Shown: piece after piece, positions 1 to 8,254 of the stretch
Numbering within the stretch: position 1 is the first letter of the stretch
Layout: the number at the start of each line of letters is the position of its first letter
Source of the DNA: Acinetobacter wuhouensis
Lineage (GTDB): Bacteria; Pseudomonadota; Gammaproteobacteria; Pseudomonadales; Moraxellaceae
Assembly (NCBI RefSeq): GCF_001696605.3
Contig: NZ_CP031716.1
Span: 248,001 to 312,000 of the forward strand
Length of the DNA stretch: 64,000 nucleotides
Direction: 5' to 3'
Made by a program: the position numbers and the translations under genes
Notes under the pieces: model-generated
The model's input: only the letters and a program-made list of their open reading frames with translations
Told to the model about the DNA's origin: nothing
Databases searched by the model: none

Positions 1-48
1 GAGGTGAATCCTTTGGTGTATACCTTAGGTTATAGTTACAGGTTCTAA
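1..48 (+). CDS. 3' end of an outer-membrane beta-barrel protein, OmpW-like (partial)
   Basis: Frame 1 is open from the first base and ends in TAA at 46-48, giving the 15-residue tail EVNPLVYTLGYSYRF. A final aromatic strand ending in Tyr-Arg-Phe is the classical C-terminal signature recognised by the BAM complex in outer-membrane barrels, and the preceding Asn-Pro-x-Val-Tyr pattern resembles the last strand of OmpW. Only the tail is present, so the family call is an inference from these residues. Confidence 0.5.
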   Translation, partial: EVNPLVYTLGYSYRF

Positions 49-57
49 AGTTGAAAA

Positions 58-96
58 TGTATATAAAACCTTGGTCTAGCTCAGGTTTTATATACA
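58..96. terminator. Perfect 14-bp inverted repeat downstream of the barrel gene
   Basis: TGTATATAAAACCT at 58-71 is the exact reverse complement of 83-96, with an 11-base loop. It begins 10 bases after the stop of the upstream gene, where a terminator is expected. The stem is AT-rich and there is no T-run after it, so factor-independent termination would be weak; an operator or mRNA-stabilising hairpin is also possible. Confidence 0.4.
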
Positions 97-185
97 ATAA
101 TATTCAAAAATGATGCTTTTTGTACTGGTTGAAAATGTAGATTTTAATTATTCTGTAGCTTATTCATTGTTGTTGTCGAAGACTT

Positions 186-527
186 ATGAAAGCTTTGATT
201 TTCATTCTATTAGGCTTATTGAGTGGTATATCTATCAGCCATGCCGCCAGTTTTAATTGTGAGCGCGCACAGACTCAAACTGAACATACGGTATGTGAAC
301 AATTGAGTTTGAATGATGCCGATGTAAAAATGGCAACGACCTATAATATTATTCGTAAACTTGTCCCGATGGGGACGCGTGGTGTCATTCAAGATCAACA
401 AGTGAAATGGTTACAGCTTCGAGATCAATGCCAAGACAATGTGAATTGCTTAACCGAAGTCTATAAAATGCGCCAGCAGAAGTTGGATATTTATATGAAC
501 AATATTTATAAACAGGGACCATTTTAA
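186..527 (+). CDS. LprI-like (DUF1311 type) exported protein
   Basis: The 113-residue product has a cleavable signal peptide (hydrophobic residues 4-18, probable cut after SHA-A near residue 21) and a small mature domain with four cysteines. The pattern FNCERAQTQTEHTVC followed by LxxxDxxMATTY and a C-terminal WLQLRDQC is typical of the lysozyme-inhibitor LprI N-terminal (DUF1311) family, usually periplasmic proteins of about 100 residues with two disulfides. The gene stands alone between the OmpW-like tail and htpG, with only a weak GAAG as ribosome site. An actual role in lysozyme inhibition is not shown by the sequence. Confidence 0.65.
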   Translation: MKALIFILLGLLSGISISHAASFNCERAQTQTEHTVCEQLSLNDADVKMATTYNIIRKLVPMGTRGVIQDQQVKWLQLRDQCQDNVNCLTEVYKMRQQKLDIYMNNIYKQGPF

Positions 528-540
528 TTTTTGGCGAAAC

Positions 541-568
541 CTTGAAAATCAATAAAATCACTCCATTC
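541..568 (+). promoter_or_regulatory. Sigma-32 (RpoH) heat-shock promoter of htpG
   Basis: CTTGAAA at 541-547 is an exact match to the sigma-32 -35 consensus, and CTCCATTC at 561-568 matches the -10 consensus CCCCATNT at most positions, with a 13-base spacer (allowed 11-16). It lies 40 bases before the htpG start, as expected for a heat-shock chaperone gene. Confidence 0.8.
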
Positions 569-609
569 ATATAGCAATTGATTTTTAGTTTGCGTGAAAG
601 GAGTGAAGA

Positions 610-2529
610 ATGAGCGAACAAACAACACAAAAACATAGCTTCCAAGCGGAAGTGGCTCAACTTTTACATTTGGTGACCCATTCTCTTTATTCAAATCCTG
701 AAATTTTCCTCCGTGAATTGATTTCCAATGCGTCAGACGCATGTGACAAATTACGTTTTGAAGGGATCAATCATCCTGAATACTATGAAAATGATCCTGA
801 CCTGCATGTCCGTGTTAGCTTAGACAAAGATGCGAAAACCATTACCATTTCAGACAATGGGATTGGCTTAACTCAACAAGAGGCGATTGATAACCTCGGT
901 ACGATTGCCAAATCGGGCACCAAAGACTTTATGTCGAAATTATCTGGTGATCAAAAAGCTGATGCGCAATTGATTGGTCAGTTCGGTGTAGGTTTCTATT
1001 CAGGCTTTATTGTGGCTGAGAAAATTACGGTTGAATCACGCCGTGCGGGTGAACCTGAGTCTGATGGTGTGCGTTGGATCAGTGGCGGTACGGGTGATTT
1101 CGAAGTTGAAGTGATCAACAAGGCTTCACGTGGAACAGATATTATTTTGCATTTACGTGATGATGCACTTGAGTATTTAGAGTCTTATAAAGTTAAACAA
1201 ATCATCAATAAATATTCTGATCACATCAGCTTGCCAATCGAAATGCAAAAAGAAGTATGGCAGGAAGAAGAAGTTGCTGAGGGTGAAGAGCCTAAAGGCG
1301 GTCAGTATGTGAAAACTGATGAGTGGGAAGCAATTAACTCTGCAAGTGCTTTGTGGACACGCAATAAATCAGAAGTGACTGAAGAGCAATATGTTGAGTT
1401 CTATAAGAATTTAACCCATGACTTCGAAGCACCGTTGGCTTGGACACATAACCGTGTCGAGGGTAGCACTGAATATACCCAATTGCTTTATATTCCAAGC
1501 AAAGCAGCGAGCAATATTTTCACGCGTGAAGCCAAAGCAGGCATCAAACTCTATGTGAAACGTGTATTCATCATGGATGAAGCGGATAATTTAATTCCAA
1601 ATTATTTACGTTTCGTACAAGGTGTGGTGGACAGTGCTGATTTACCATTAAATGTCAGCCGTGAATTATTGCAAGAAAGCCGTGATGTGAAAACCATTCG
1701 TGAGGGCAATACCCGCCGTGTTTTGACTACTTTGGATGGCTTGGCAAAATCTGAAGATGCAGCAGACCAAGAGAAATTCAAAACTTTCTATGCTGAATTT
1801 GGTTCAGTGATCAAGGAAGGTTTGGGCGAGGACATGGGTAACCGTGACCGTATTCTTAAACTTTTACGCTTCTCTACTTCGACCAATGATGAAGTTTCAA
1901 CGTCACTTGAAGCCTACAAAGCACGTATGAAAGACGGGCAAAAAGCCATTTACTACGTGACTGCGGACAGCTTGGCAGCAGCGAAAAACTCACCACAACT
2001 TGAATTGTTCCGTAAAAAAGACATCGAAGTATTGTTAATGGCGGATCGTGTTGATGAATGGGCAATGGAGTTTGTTCATGAGTTTGACGGTACACCAATG
2101 CAAAACGTGGCAAAAGGTGCTGTTGATCTTGGTGACTTACAAGATGCCGAAGAGAAAAAAGCACTTGAAGCAGCGGCAGAGCAGTTTAAACCTGTGGTTG
2201 ATAAATTGTCTGATTCACTCAAAGCCAAAACCAAAGAAGTGCGTGTAACGACTCGTCTTGTTGATTCTCCTGCGTGTTTGGTGACAGGTGAAGGTGAGCT
2301 TTCACCACAATTGGTGCGTATGTTGAAACAAGCAGGGCAAGCGGTACCTGAGTCTAAACCGATTCTTGAAATCAACCCTGAGCATCCTTTGGTGAAAAAA
2401 TTGGAAAGTTCAGCGCAGTTTGATGATTTAGCCAATGTGATTTTCGATCAAGCCGTGATTGCAGAAGGTGGTTTACCTGATGATCCTGCGGAATATGTAA
2501 AACGTATTAACAATTTATTGCTGAAATAA
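610..2529 (+). CDS. htpG: Molecular chaperone HtpG (bacterial Hsp90)
   Basis: The 639-residue protein is a full-length cytosolic Hsp90, an ATP-driven dimeric chaperone that remodels late folding intermediates. The N-terminal GHKL ATPase shows the ATP-site motifs NASDACDK (N40), DNGIGL and [11 protein letters not shown]; the middle domain carries [11 protein letters not shown], and the C-terminal dimerisation domain ends near [10 protein letters not shown]. coli HtpG is 624 residues, so the length is normal. A GGAG ribosome site precedes the ATG, and the promoter at 541-568 is of the heat-shock type. The gene is monocistronic, ending in a strong hairpin 20 bases after the stop. Confidence 0.98.
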   Translation: MSEQTTQKHSFQAEVAQLLHLVTHSLYSNPEIFLRELISNASDACDKLRFEGINHPEYYENDPDLHVRVSLDKDAKTITISDNGIGLTQQEAIDNLGTIAKSGTKDFMSKLSGDQKADAQLIGQFGVGFYSGFIVAEKITVESRRAGEPESDGVRWISGGTGDFEVEVINKASRGTDIILHLRDDALEYLESYKVKQIINKYSDHISLPIEMQKEVWQEEEVAEGEEPKGGQYVKTDEWEAINSASALWTRNKSEVTEEQYVEFYKNLTHDFEAPLAWTHNRVEGSTEYTQLLYIPSKAASNIFTREAKAGIKLYVKRVFIMDEADNLIPNYLRFVQGVVDSADLPLNVSRELLQESRDVKTIREGNTRRVLTTLDGLAKSEDAADQEKFKTFYAEFGSVIKEGLGEDMGNRDRILKLLRFSTSTNDEVSTSLEAYKARMKDGQKAIYYVTADSLAAAKNSPQLELFRKKDIEVLLMADRVDEWAMEFVHEFDGTPMQNVAKGAVDLGDLQDAEEKKALEAAAEQFKPVVDKLSDSLKAKTKEVRVTTRLVDSPACLVTGEGELSPQLVRMLKQAGQAVPESKPILEINPEHPLVKKLESSAQFDDLANVIFDQAVIAEGGLPDDPAEYVKRINNLLLK

Positions 2530-2549
2530 GTCGTAAAATGTTGCTAGAG

Positions 2550-2575
2550 AGCCTATCGTAACGATAGGCTTTTTT
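2550..2575 (+). terminator. Rho-independent terminator of htpG
   Basis: AGCCTATCG (2550-2558) pairs perfectly with CGATAGGCT (2562-2570) around a TAA loop and runs directly into a T tract that ends at the ATG of the next reading frame. Confidence 0.9.
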
Positions 2576-2956
2576 ATGAATAAAAAAATAATGAAATGGA
2601 TAGTATGGTTTTTGAGTATTTTGATTTCTGCTGAAGTTTTTGCACAGCAGTCTTTGGGACGCAATTCAGAATTGAGTTTTGAAGAAGGAATTTTAAGAGA
2701 AAAAGTGGTTAAACCCTTATTAAAACAAAATAAGGAAACACAACAAAAGTATCGTTATTGTTTGGAAAGTTTAAAATCGAAACGTTGTACACCATTGAGC
2801 ATAACTGAATCTGCGAGTTTTGCTCAAAGTTGGATTGGTCAAAAAATTAAAGTCACAGGTAAACTGAAAGAACAATATGAGGTAGACGAAAAGACAGGGC
2901 TTAAGCTTCATTCGGTTTTTGTTTTAGATGTAATTGATGCTCAGCAAGTACGTTAA
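2576..2956 (+). CDS. Exported hypothetical protein
   Basis: A 126-residue product with a signal peptide (lysine-rich start, hydrophobic WIVWFLSILISAEVFA, cleavage after AEVFA near residue 23). The mature part is basic with two cysteines (YRYCLESLKSKRC), possibly one disulfide. I do not recognise the family. The start is odd: the ATG touches the T tract of the htpG terminator, and the only ribosome-site-like bases (TAGG) are inside the hairpin's right arm, so the hairpin would hide it. A second in-frame ATG at 2591 also keeps the signal peptide but has no clear ribosome site. Confidence 0.6.
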   Translation: MNKKIMKWIVWFLSILISAEVFAQQSLGRNSELSFEEGILREKVVKPLLKQNKETQQKYRYCLESLKSKRCTPLSITESASFAQSWIGQKIKVTGKLKEQYEVDEKTGLKLHSVFVLDVIDAQQVR

Positions 2957-2964
2957 AATAAAGA

Positions 2965-2988
2965 GTGGATAAGTCCCAACTTATCCAC
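2965..2988. terminator. Inverted repeat between convergent genes, built from two DnaA-box-like halves
   Basis: GTGGATAAGT (2965-2974) and ACTTATCCAC (2979-2988) are perfect reverse complements with a CCCA loop. It lies between the stops of two convergent genes, so it may serve as a shared terminator. The right arm plus one base is TTATCCACA (2981-2989), an exact DnaA-box consensus. Confidence 0.55.
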
Positions 2989-3016
2989 AGTTGTTTAAAT
3001 TATTTCCATTCTCGGC

Positions 3017-4150
3017 TTAAAATAATGCCTCAAGTCGTACCAAGGCACTTGGATAATGACTCTTGTCTTCACGATGATCGTTGAAATAGTTTAGGTCACC
3101 TTGTACATAGAACCATTCACGCCATACAGGTTGACGCCATGATACAAAAGGTCCCCAACTGTTTAGACGCAAATCATCATTATTATAAAAACCACCGGTA
3201 TACATACCGTAGTTAAAACGATTACCTTTAAAGAATTGATGCTGACGATAGGTACGGTTATCCCAAGTTAAATCATCATCCTGTTCATCGGCATAGGTTA
3301 TATAGAACTGATTAGATAAAAAAGCCTGATCTGGACGAGCATGAGTCAGTTCTAGGTTTGTCCGTAAATAATTTTCACTGTCGATGCCATAACGATAAAT
3401 TTGTTCCGCATGGAAATAGAAATCGTTGGCTAGTTTCCAATCCTTTTCAGCTTTTAGGCGGGCGTAGATATCATCGCCTGAACGAATACCCAAGTCAGCA
3501 TCGACATCAAAAGGTAAGCGTTTAGACAGTTGTGACCAACGTAGTGCAATCGAGCTGTTATCATCACGGATTTTTTTACTATCGACTGATTTATCGGGGT
3601 TACGATCTGTCCCGCTTCCTGTAATTGCAATATTGTTTTCGATTTCATCGTCTAAAGAATCGTCACCGAATACTACACTGAGACGATTTTCTAAGGTCGG
3701 TAATTTAATTTTTCCTCGAATACGAGGACTAAAGTCATAGTTATCGTGCTTATTCCATCGGTTATCGAGCAATACTCTCAACGAAGCTGTAGCAGGCTTA
3801 GTTGGATCGGTTTCACCAAACCAACTGTCCATTTTATTGGCTGTGCGATCGACCCAGTTTCGAACACTCTTTTGTTTTTGGTCTGCCCATGTTTGATTTT
3901 CAGTTTCAGATGTTGGAGGCACGATAGCCAAATTTGATTGTTCTGGGAGAAAAGTAGGTGTTGAATCTACGAGCTGAGGAATATATTCCCAAATATTAAA
4001 ATAGGGGTTTTTCGTGACAGTTGTAGACGTTTCTTGAAATTCTTCATTAGAATCAATTATTTCTGATTCTGCATAAGTTTGACCAAAGAGGCTACTGGTA
4101 ATAATACTGAATGCAAAAATTGAAAGCTTAAACTTGATAGAATTCATCAT
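3017..4150 (-). CDS. Putative outer-membrane beta-barrel protein, unknown function
   Basis: The 377-residue product has a signal peptide (hydrophobic residues about 8-24, cleavage near QTYA-E). The mature protein is rich in alternating aromatic and polar strands, with many Asn/Asp-rich turns in its second half, and finishes with SALVRLEALF; a terminal Phe preceded by alternating hydrophobic residues is typical of outer-membrane barrels. The stretch after the signal (about 25-110) is polar and may be periplasmic. The gene is convergent with the small exported gene upstream and stands alone. No catalytic motif is visible and I cannot name a family. Confidence 0.6.
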   Translation of the reverse strand: MMNSIKFKLSIFAFSIITSSLFGQTYAESEIIDSNEEFQETSTTVTKNPYFNIWEYIPQLVDSTPTFLPEQSNLAIVPPTSETENQTWADQKQKSVRNWVDRTANKMDSWFGETDPTKPATASLRVLLDNRWNKHDNYDFSPRIRGKIKLPTLENRLSVVFGDDSLDDEIENNIAITGSGTDRNPDKSVDSKKIRDDNSSIALRWSQLSKRLPFDVDADLGIRSGDDIYARLKAEKDWKLANDFYFHAEQIYRYGIDSENYLRTNLELTHARPDQAFLSNQFYITYADEQDDDLTWDNRTYRQHQFFKGNRFNYGMYTGGFYNNDDLRLNSWGPFVSWRQPVWREWFYVQGDLNYFNDHREDKSHYPSALVRLEALF

Positions 4151-4310
4151 TCATCAATAACCTATTTTTCTGTTTGGTATATAAAACTAATACTATATTC
4201 TAATAAAAAAATCAGCTTGATTTAAAGAAGTATTTTGTCAAAACAAATTGAAATCTTATGTAGAAATAGGTGTAGGTGATTGATAATGAAGTATACATCT
4301 CAGTATTCTG

Positions 4311-4343
4311 AAGCAAGCAACCGAATATTGAGATTGCTTGCTT
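4311..4343 (-). terminator. Hairpin downstream of the phospholipase C gene
   Basis: AAGCAAGCAA (4311-4320) and TTGCTTGCTT (4334-4343) are perfectly complementary around a 13-base loop, starting about 37 bases beyond the plc stop on the minus strand. The T tail on that strand is poor, so the termination role is inferred from position. Confidence 0.5.
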
Positions 4344-4379
4344 TTAAAAGTGTGTCTAAAGGTTAAAAGCTGACAGACC

Positions 4380-6593
4380 TTAATTTAAAATATAGCCAAA
4401 AGCAGGATCACTTACACCATGCTGACCTGTTTCAACTCGCCCTGCAAAGCGACGATAAAAATTCATTGCTTCTTTGCAAGTGACTTCAAAATCATACCAA
4501 TGCCCTGAGTCTTTTAATGACCATGACAGGATTTCTTCAGCATTTGGTTTGACTGTTATCGTTTTCGCCTGTTGTGAGAAATAGGCTTTGTCTTTGACCG
4601 TTAGAGTGCAGTTTTGTGAACCTGTATTGTGCAATTTTAAATAGACATCCCCTTTTTCTAAATCATAGCAAACTTGGATTTCAGGCAGTATTTTTGCAGT
4701 CGTTAATTCTTGGAAATTACCTTTAAAATAGCGTAAGAATCCATTATGACTCAGTACCCAAAGATCATACTGATGATTGTTTAGTGACCAAATATCCTCA
4801 AGCTGTTTATTTGCTTCAACCACATAACGACGAGGAAATTGATCTAAGGCAAGTTTGTCATAGACATGGAATACAGCCCCTTGCGTACCTGCATTGGCAA
4901 ATTTAAGTGTTATATCGTTGGCTGAAGTCACAGCGCTGTTATGCAGTACATAAGGCAAAGCACGTGAAGGGCGGCTTCCTGTTTCTTGCTTCGGCAGTTG
5001 TTGATTGGATGGTACTGGAATTTGCAATAAAGCACCTTGAGCGATTGCAATCGCATCAGCTTCTGCCTGTGTTTTCTTGCCATTTAAAACAGGCAACTCT
5101 AATTTATTGGGATTTTTAAAATCAAAAGCAGAGGTTAAATCTCCACAAATAGCGCGTCGGAAAGCGCTGATATTGGGTTCTTGAACATTGAAGCGTTTTT
5201 CTAAGAACTGAATCACTGATGTATGGTCAAAACTTTGAGAATTTACCCAGCCCCCACGACTCCACGGTGAAATGATATACATCGGAACACGAATCCCAGG
5301 CCCAAAAGGTTGTCCATCACCGACAGACTTCCCATCTTTACGTGCTTCTAGTTTTGGCTGTTTGCTAAATCCTTCTGGGAATGGATAATTGCAATATTCA
5401 TAAACCATGTCTGCGTCACTAAGGGTGGTTTTACCATAAGTTTTGCCTGTGTTGTGATCATAATAAGGCGGGCATGGTGGTGCGACATGATCAAAATAAC
5501 CATCATTTTCATCATAGTTAATGATCAGTACGGTTTTACTCCAGACTTCTGGATTTGAGGTTAATGCATCCAATAACTCTTGGACATACCAGCCACCTTG
5601 AACTGGCGATGACGGTGATGGATGTTCAGAATAAAGCGCTGTAGGTACGACCCATGAAACTTCAGGAAGTTGATTGTTCAATACATCCTTTTTAAGCGTA
5701 TCAAATAGTCCTTGATTGGGGAGTGTATTGGCAATTCCTTTAAATAATGGATTATTCACATCATCAATCGCAGGGTCATAGGCAGGGCTGATGACTTTGC
5801 TGTCGCTAGAAACTTGACGTTCTTTAGGCGCTTTTTCGTTGGCTGCACGAAATTGGCGGAATGTGATGAGCTGATTACAACCAAAATTATCTGGCATATT
5901 TTGATAGACTCGCCATTTCACACCTGCTGCTTCTAAGCGCTCGGCATAGGTTGTCCAAGTCAGCCCGACTGAAGAAGGGCCAATTGAACTCTGCTCATTA
6001 TTCAGCATATTTACACCAGCAGGCTTAGGACCATTGCTTCCTGTGTAATAAAACAAGCGATTGGAATGTGTTCCTGTATGCATGGCACAATGATTGTTAT
6101 CACAGACTGTAAATGCTTCAGCGAGTGCATGTTGGAAAGTCAATTCTTTGGGTGAATAATAAGACATCGAATGGTCTTTTTTGATTTTTGGCCAACTGTC
6201 CATGCGACCACCATCCCAGGCATCTTGAGAATCGATCCATGTATGCGGTGTGCTATTGAGACGTTGTGCATTGCCTTTAGCACTGTCTAATTCATACGGT
6301 AGTACTTCTTTGCCCAAGGCATTGAGCTGTTGCCAAACTGTACGATTATTGGCAAGTGGAATGGTAAAGCGATCGCCAAATCCACGATAGCCTTTACGTG
6401 TACCATAATAACTATCAAAAGAGCGGTTTTCTAACATCAGCATGACCACATGTTTGACATCTTGGATCGTACCAGTTTGATTGTTGGCATCAATCGCTAA
6501 AGCTTTTTGAATCGAGTTTGGAAAGGCAGCCATCGCGCCTAAGCCCGCCAATCCTTGTAAAAAGTGACGTCGATTCATTTTTATTGTTTTCAT
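4380..6593 (-). CDS. plcN: Phosphocholine-specific phospholipase C (non-haemolytic PlcN type)
   Basis: The 737-residue enzyme hydrolyses phosphatidylcholine-type lipids to diacylglycerol and phosphocholine outside the cytoplasm. The N-terminus NRRHFLQG (R8-R9) followed by a hydrophobic stretch and ALA is a Tat signal, so it is exported folded. The phosphoesterase domain (about 45-510) has the metal-site motifs MLMLENRSFDSYYG near the N-terminus, NYDENDGYFDHVAPP and GIRVPMYIISPWSRGGW; the C-terminal 200 residues fit the two DUF756-type beta domains of this family. Length agrees with Pseudomonas PlcN/PlcH (about 700-730). It sits 27 bases after a small lipoprotein gene and is probably co-transcribed with it. 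Acinetobacter often has two such enzymes; only one is seen here. Confidence 0.93.
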   Translation of the reverse strand: MKTIKMNRRHFLQGLAGLGAMAAFPNSIQKALAIDANNQTGTIQDVKHVVMLMLENRSFDSYYGTRKGYRGFGDRFTIPLANNRTVWQQLNALGKEVLPYELDSAKGNAQRLNSTPHTWIDSQDAWDGGRMDSWPKIKKDHSMSYYSPKELTFQHALAEAFTVCDNNHCAMHTGTHSNRLFYYTGSNGPKPAGVNMLNNEQSSIGPSSVGLTWTTYAERLEAAGVKWRVYQNMPDNFGCNQLITFRQFRAANEKAPKERQVSSDSKVISPAYDPAIDDVNNPLFKGIANTLPNQGLFDTLKKDVLNNQLPEVSWVVPTALYSEHPSPSSPVQGGWYVQELLDALTSNPEVWSKTVLIINYDENDGYFDHVAPPCPPYYDHNTGKTYGKTTLSDADMVYEYCNYPFPEGFSKQPKLEARKDGKSVGDGQPFGPGIRVPMYIISPWSRGGWVNSQSFDHTSVIQFLEKRFNVQEPNISAFRRAICGDLTSAFDFKNPNKLELPVLNGKKTQAEADAIAIAQGALLQIPVPSNQQLPKQETGSRPSRALPYVLHNSAVTSANDITLKFANAGTQGAVFHVYDKLALDQFPRRYVVEANKQLEDIWSLNNHQYDLWVLSHNGFLRYFKGNFQELTTAKILPEIQVCYDLEKGDVYLKLHNTGSQNCTLTVKDKAYFSQQAKTITVKPNAEEILSWSLKDSGHWYDFEVTCKEAMNFYRRFAGRVETGQHGVSDPAFGYILN

Positions 6594-6620
6594 GTTTTAA
6601 TTTTCCTCGAATTATTTCTA

Positions 6621-6767
6621 TTAAGGTGCACAATTCAGTTTAGGTGTATTGGGCTTGTTTTCTGATGAATCATCATCATTACAAGCACTGAGTCCAAAAC
6701 TCATCATAATAAAAAATCCTAAGAGGATAATTTGGCGTGTTTTTTTTATAAAAGGAGGGCTGTTCAT
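6621..6767 (-). CDS. Small lipoprotein upstream of plc
   Basis: From the ATG at 6767 the product is 48 residues: a basic start, a hydrophobic segment and the lipobox LSAC, then a short tail CNDDDSSENKPNTPKLNCAP. After lipidation the mature peptide would be only about 20 residues with a second cysteine near the end. I prefer this start to one at 6821 because it puts the basic residues directly before the hydrophobic segment and has GGAAG 10 bases upstream. Asp at +2 and +3 after the lipidated Cys is interesting, since in enteric bacteria Asp at +2 tends to retain lipoproteins in the inner membrane. Function unknown; probably an operon with the phospholipase. Confidence 0.65.
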   Translation of the reverse strand: MNSPPFIKKTRQIILLGFFIMMSFGLSACNDDDSSENKPNTPKLNCAP

Positions 6768-7385
6768 TGACAATTTGCTTCCATGAAGTTGAGTCAAGAA
6801 CATAGGAAAGGCGAGTTGCAAAGATGTGACTGTGCTTTGACAGATTCATGAATTTCAAAACATCTTGAAATGTAAAAAAGCTAAGTTGTTTATTTTTAAA
6901 ATAAAGAAATAGGTTGTGAAATTTTTATAAAAATATAGGAGAAATGTGATCACATCATGCACAGGTTGTGGATAACTTCGATCTTATCCACTCGGAATTT
7001 TTTAACAAATCAACAAAAAATCCCCCAAAATGGAGGATTCATTGTCTTAGAAACTAAGAAAATACAAACAACGTGGGATATACATCAAAAAAATAAAAAG
7101 AAAACTACAGCGCGATAAATTCGTAAAAATACAATTTCTAAAAATATATTAATAGATCAAAAAAAGCTTGAACAGTTCTATTTATGCAACGCTCTATTGC
7201 AAAAATGACACAAAATAAATGAAAAAATGTCAGTAAAAATAAGTAAAAGAAATATAAAAAATTCTTTTAAAAATTGAGACCTAAACATTTAAGTTGAATC
7301 TCAATAAAATTGTAACTGATCAAATCAGGTGAAATTCTTGCGAGCATTTCACCTGTTTGTGATTTGATTATTGTGTCACTCAGAT
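6768..7385. other. 618-bp AT-rich intergenic region with a DnaA-box pair
   Basis: No convincing reading frame is seen. It carries an inverted pair of DnaA-box-like sites, TGTGGATAA at 6967-6975 (exact consensus on the minus strand) and TTATCCACT at 6984-6992 (8 of 9), and an imperfect hairpin AATCC..GGATT around 7018-7038. The stretch about 7070-7310 is almost pure A/T with no recognisable signal, and 7326-7355 is a hairpin listed separately. Confidence 0.5.
7326..7355 (-). terminator. Hairpin after the FrnE-type gene
   Basis: CAGGTGAAAT (7326-7335) and ATTTCACCTG (7346-7355) pair perfectly with a 10-base loop, about 31 bases beyond the stop of the oxidoreductase gene on the minus strand; the bases that follow on that strand are ATTTGAT rather than a clean T run. 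Confidence 0.55.
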
Positions 7386-8087
7386 TTATTTATTCGGCAC
7401 TTCACAAGATTCATCATTACATGATGGTGCATTTGGTTGCTCAACTTCAACATCATTGGCTGATTCAAGGGCTTTTTGCATCACTTGAACAAATACGTCA
7501 CGTGGTTGCGCACCTGCCAAAGCCACACGTTGATCAAATACAAAGAATGGAACGCCAGTCACTTTGAGTTGATCATGTGCTACTTCTTCATCAAACTTCA
7601 CAAAATCAGCAAATTCTTCAGAATTAAGTACATCATCCACTTCAACAGGATTTAAACCAATACGTGCAGCAACATCTTCAATCGTTTCACGTTCGCCAAT
7701 CGGCAAACCTTGGGTCATATAGCTATAGAAAAAAGCTTCTTTGGCTTCTGAACCTAAACCTTTGCTTTGCGCAAGGTGAATAATACGATGCGCGTTAAAG
7801 GTATTGCCAGAATTGGCATTTTCCCAATTAAACTCAATGCCTTCTTCTTTTGCCATCGCTGCGATATTACGTTGCATTTCTTCAACTTCAGCAATGGTAC
7901 GACCATATTTTTGCGCTAAACGTTCAGAGTTAGACACTTCTTGGCGTACAGGTGCTTCTGGATCAAGTTCAAAGCTGTGCCAATGTACTTCGAGTTCAAC
8001 ACCGACTTGCTCAGCAGCAGCTTCAAAACGTTTTTTACCAATATAGCAAAAAGGGCACACCACATCTGACCAAATATCTACACGCAT
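7386..8087 (-). CDS. DsbA-family oxidoreductase, FrnE type
   Basis: The 233-residue protein starts MRVDIWSDVVCPFCYIGKKRF, where C11-P-F-C14 is the thioredoxin-fold active site, and ends with a Cys pair in SCNDESCEVPNK. There is no signal peptide, so it acts in the cytoplasm, unlike classical DsbA. FrnE relatives (about 215-240 residues, named from polyketide biosynthesis) are disulfide isomerase-like proteins tied to oxidative stress tolerance in Deinococcus. The cis-Pro region VTGVPFFVFD is present. The gene is alone, with a hairpin after it. The C-terminal CxxxxC resembles the second motif described for D. radiodurans FrnE. Confidence 0.88.
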   Translation of the reverse strand: MRVDIWSDVVCPFCYIGKKRFEAAAEQVGVELEVHWHSFELDPEAPVRQEVSNSERLAQKYGRTIAEVEEMQRNIAAMAKEEGIEFNWENANSGNTFNAHRIIHLAQSKGLGSEAKEAFFYSYMTQGLPIGERETIEDVAARIGLNPVEVDDVLNSEEFADFVKFDEEVAHDQLKVTGVPFFVFDQRVALAGAQPRDVFVQVMQKALESANDVEVEQPNAPSCNDESCEVPNK

Positions 8088-8254
8088 GGGAAATCTCTAA
8101 AATCGAATAATGAACAATGATGGGGTTGTTGGAGAGAAATTTAAAGGGACTTTTTGAATAGAAAATGGATTTACTGTTGTGGAGTCATGGGTATTTATCG
8201 CTAATATGGATAAATAACATACAGTTTTTTATAATTTCATATATATTTTGAAAT

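Noticed and set aside
2076..2435. 119-codon frame antisense to htpG
   Set aside because: Overlaps the conserved C-terminal domain of HtpG and has no start signals.
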